Positions 63,387 through 64,000 of a stretch of 64,000 bases of DNA are shown piece after piece (the stretch's first letter is position 1; each line of letters starts with the position of its first letter). The stretch is from Janthinobacterium sp. 344. GTDB taxonomy: Bacteria > Pseudomonadota > Gammaproteobacteria > Burkholderiales > Burkholderiaceae_D. The stretch covers positions 1 to 64,000 of the forward strand of contig NZ_FOKL01000013.1 of NCBI RefSeq assembly GCF_900112025.1, given 5' to 3'. The notes beneath the pieces were generated by a model. It was not told where the DNA came from and did no database searches. It worked only from the letters and a program-made list of their open reading frames with translations. The position numbers were made by a program, and so were the translations under genes.

Positions 63387-64000
63387 ATGAAAGTGATCTT
63401 CGCAGGCACGCCTGAGTTCGCCGCCACGGCCCTGAAAGACTTGCACGAAGCGGGCTTCGAGATTCCCCTGGTGCTGACCCAGCCCGACCGTCCTGCCGGA
63501 CGCGGCATGCAATTGCACGCCTCGGCCGTCAAGCAGTATGCGCAGCAGCATGGCATCGAGGTGCTGCAGCCGCTGTCCCTGCGCCTGGACAGCAAGGACC
63601 CGCAGCGCGCCGCCGAAGCGAAAGCGGCTCACGAGCGCCTGCTGGCCACCGACTACGACGTGATGGTGGTGGCGGCGTACGGCTTGATCTTGCCGCGCAG
63701 CACACTCGACATCAAACCGTGCATCAATATCCACGGCTCCCTGCTGCCGCGCTGGCGCGGCGCGGCGCCCATCCACCGCGCCATCGAGGCCGGCGACGAC
63801 GAGACGGGCGTGACCATCATGCAGATGGAAGAAGGCCTCGACACGGGTCCCATGCTGGCCATCGAACGCGTCCCCATCGAAGCGGCGGACTCCACCGCCA
63901 CCCTGCACGACAAATTGGCCAAGCTGGGCGGCAGGATGATCGTCGAGACCCTGCGCAAGATGCAGCAGCAGCCGCTCGAAGCCGTGCCGCAGCCGGAAGC
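63387..64000 (+). CDS. fmt: Methionyl-tRNA formyltransferase, 3' end outside window
   Basis: Formylates initiator Met-tRNA using 10-formyl-THF. About 204 residues are visible, starting MKVIFAGTPEFAATAL. The formyl-transfer motif is CINIHGSLLPRWRGAAPI, and ETGVTIMQMEEGLDTGPM follows. The C-terminal tRNA-binding domain lies beyond the window. Follows def by 241 nt, the gap being partly filled by the dispersed element. Confidence 0.96.
   Translation, partial: MKVIFAGTPEFAATALKDLHEAGFEIPLVLTQPDRPAGRGMQLHASAVKQYAQQHGIEVLQPLSLRLDSKDPQRAAEAKAAHERLLATDYDVMVVAAYGLILPRSTLDIKPCINIHGSLLPRWRGAAPIHRAIEAGDDETGVTIMQMEEGLDTGPMLAIERVPIEAADSTATLHDKLAKLGGRMIVETLRKMQQQPLEAVPQPE

Overview
This window looks like ordinary, GC-rich chromosome from a betaproteobacterium of the Oxalobacteraceae (Janthinobacterium/Massilia/Duganella-like). 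That placement is inferred from gene order and protein character: dprA/def/fmt, rplM-rpsI-argC-bactofilin-erpA, dusB-fis-purH-ruvCAB and M23 peptidase/tyrS/dtd in their usual betaproteobacterial neighbourhoods, together with neisserial-type porins. No integrase, transposase, CRISPR array, phage block, rRNA or tRNA gene was found. The signs of genome plasticity are small palindromic and dispersed repeats.

Layout. 1-6.1 kb: 5'-portion of a glutathione-dependent formaldehyde dehydrogenase, an ANTAR response regulator, and a thiamine operon thiC-thiS-thiG-thiD-thiE read leftwards behind a TPP riboswitch. 6.1-12.3 kb: a signalling cluster (small membrane protein, Rec-PAS protein, hybrid histidine kinase, Crp/Fnr regulator, and a divergent GGDEF-EAL protein). 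12.3-21 kb: a porin, valS, a DUF2147 protein, then an ice-binding-type lipoprotein with bacterial Ig-like repeats followed by an OmpA-family protein. 21-27 kb: yaiI-like gene, ruvBAC, purH, fis and dusB. 27-30 kb: tyrS-dtd-YbhB-phosphatase operon. 30-37.6 kb: M23 peptidase, anmK, erpA, bactofilin, argC, rpsI-rplM, OsmC and coq7. 38-45 kb: two adjacent ABC exporters; the permease of the second is fused to an M1-type metallopeptidase. 45-49.7 kb: catalase, DsbA-like, divergent-motif metallo-beta-lactamase-fold and LysR genes. 49.8-54.7 kb: exported unknown protein, a Pho-box-preceded tandem pair of alkaline phosphatases, another exported unknown and a carboxymuconolactone-decarboxylase-like protein. 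55-57.6 kb: an exported histidine-ammonia-lyase-like protein lacking the MIO-forming Ala-Ser-Gly, overlapping a porin gene. 57.6-64 kb: topB, smg (DUF494), dprA, def and the 5' part of fmt.

The best leads are the exported MIO-less lyase plus porin, the permease/M1 fusion exporter, the ice-binding lipoprotein with an internal 534-bp duplication, a roughly 100-bp dispersed element present four times with a compensatory-changing hairpin, and the Pho-box alkaline phosphatase operon. The thiC leader also contains a clear hairpin that would sequester the thiC ribosome binding site, giving a plausible mechanism for the TPP riboswitch. All functional statements come from reading motifs by eye; no database search was possible.
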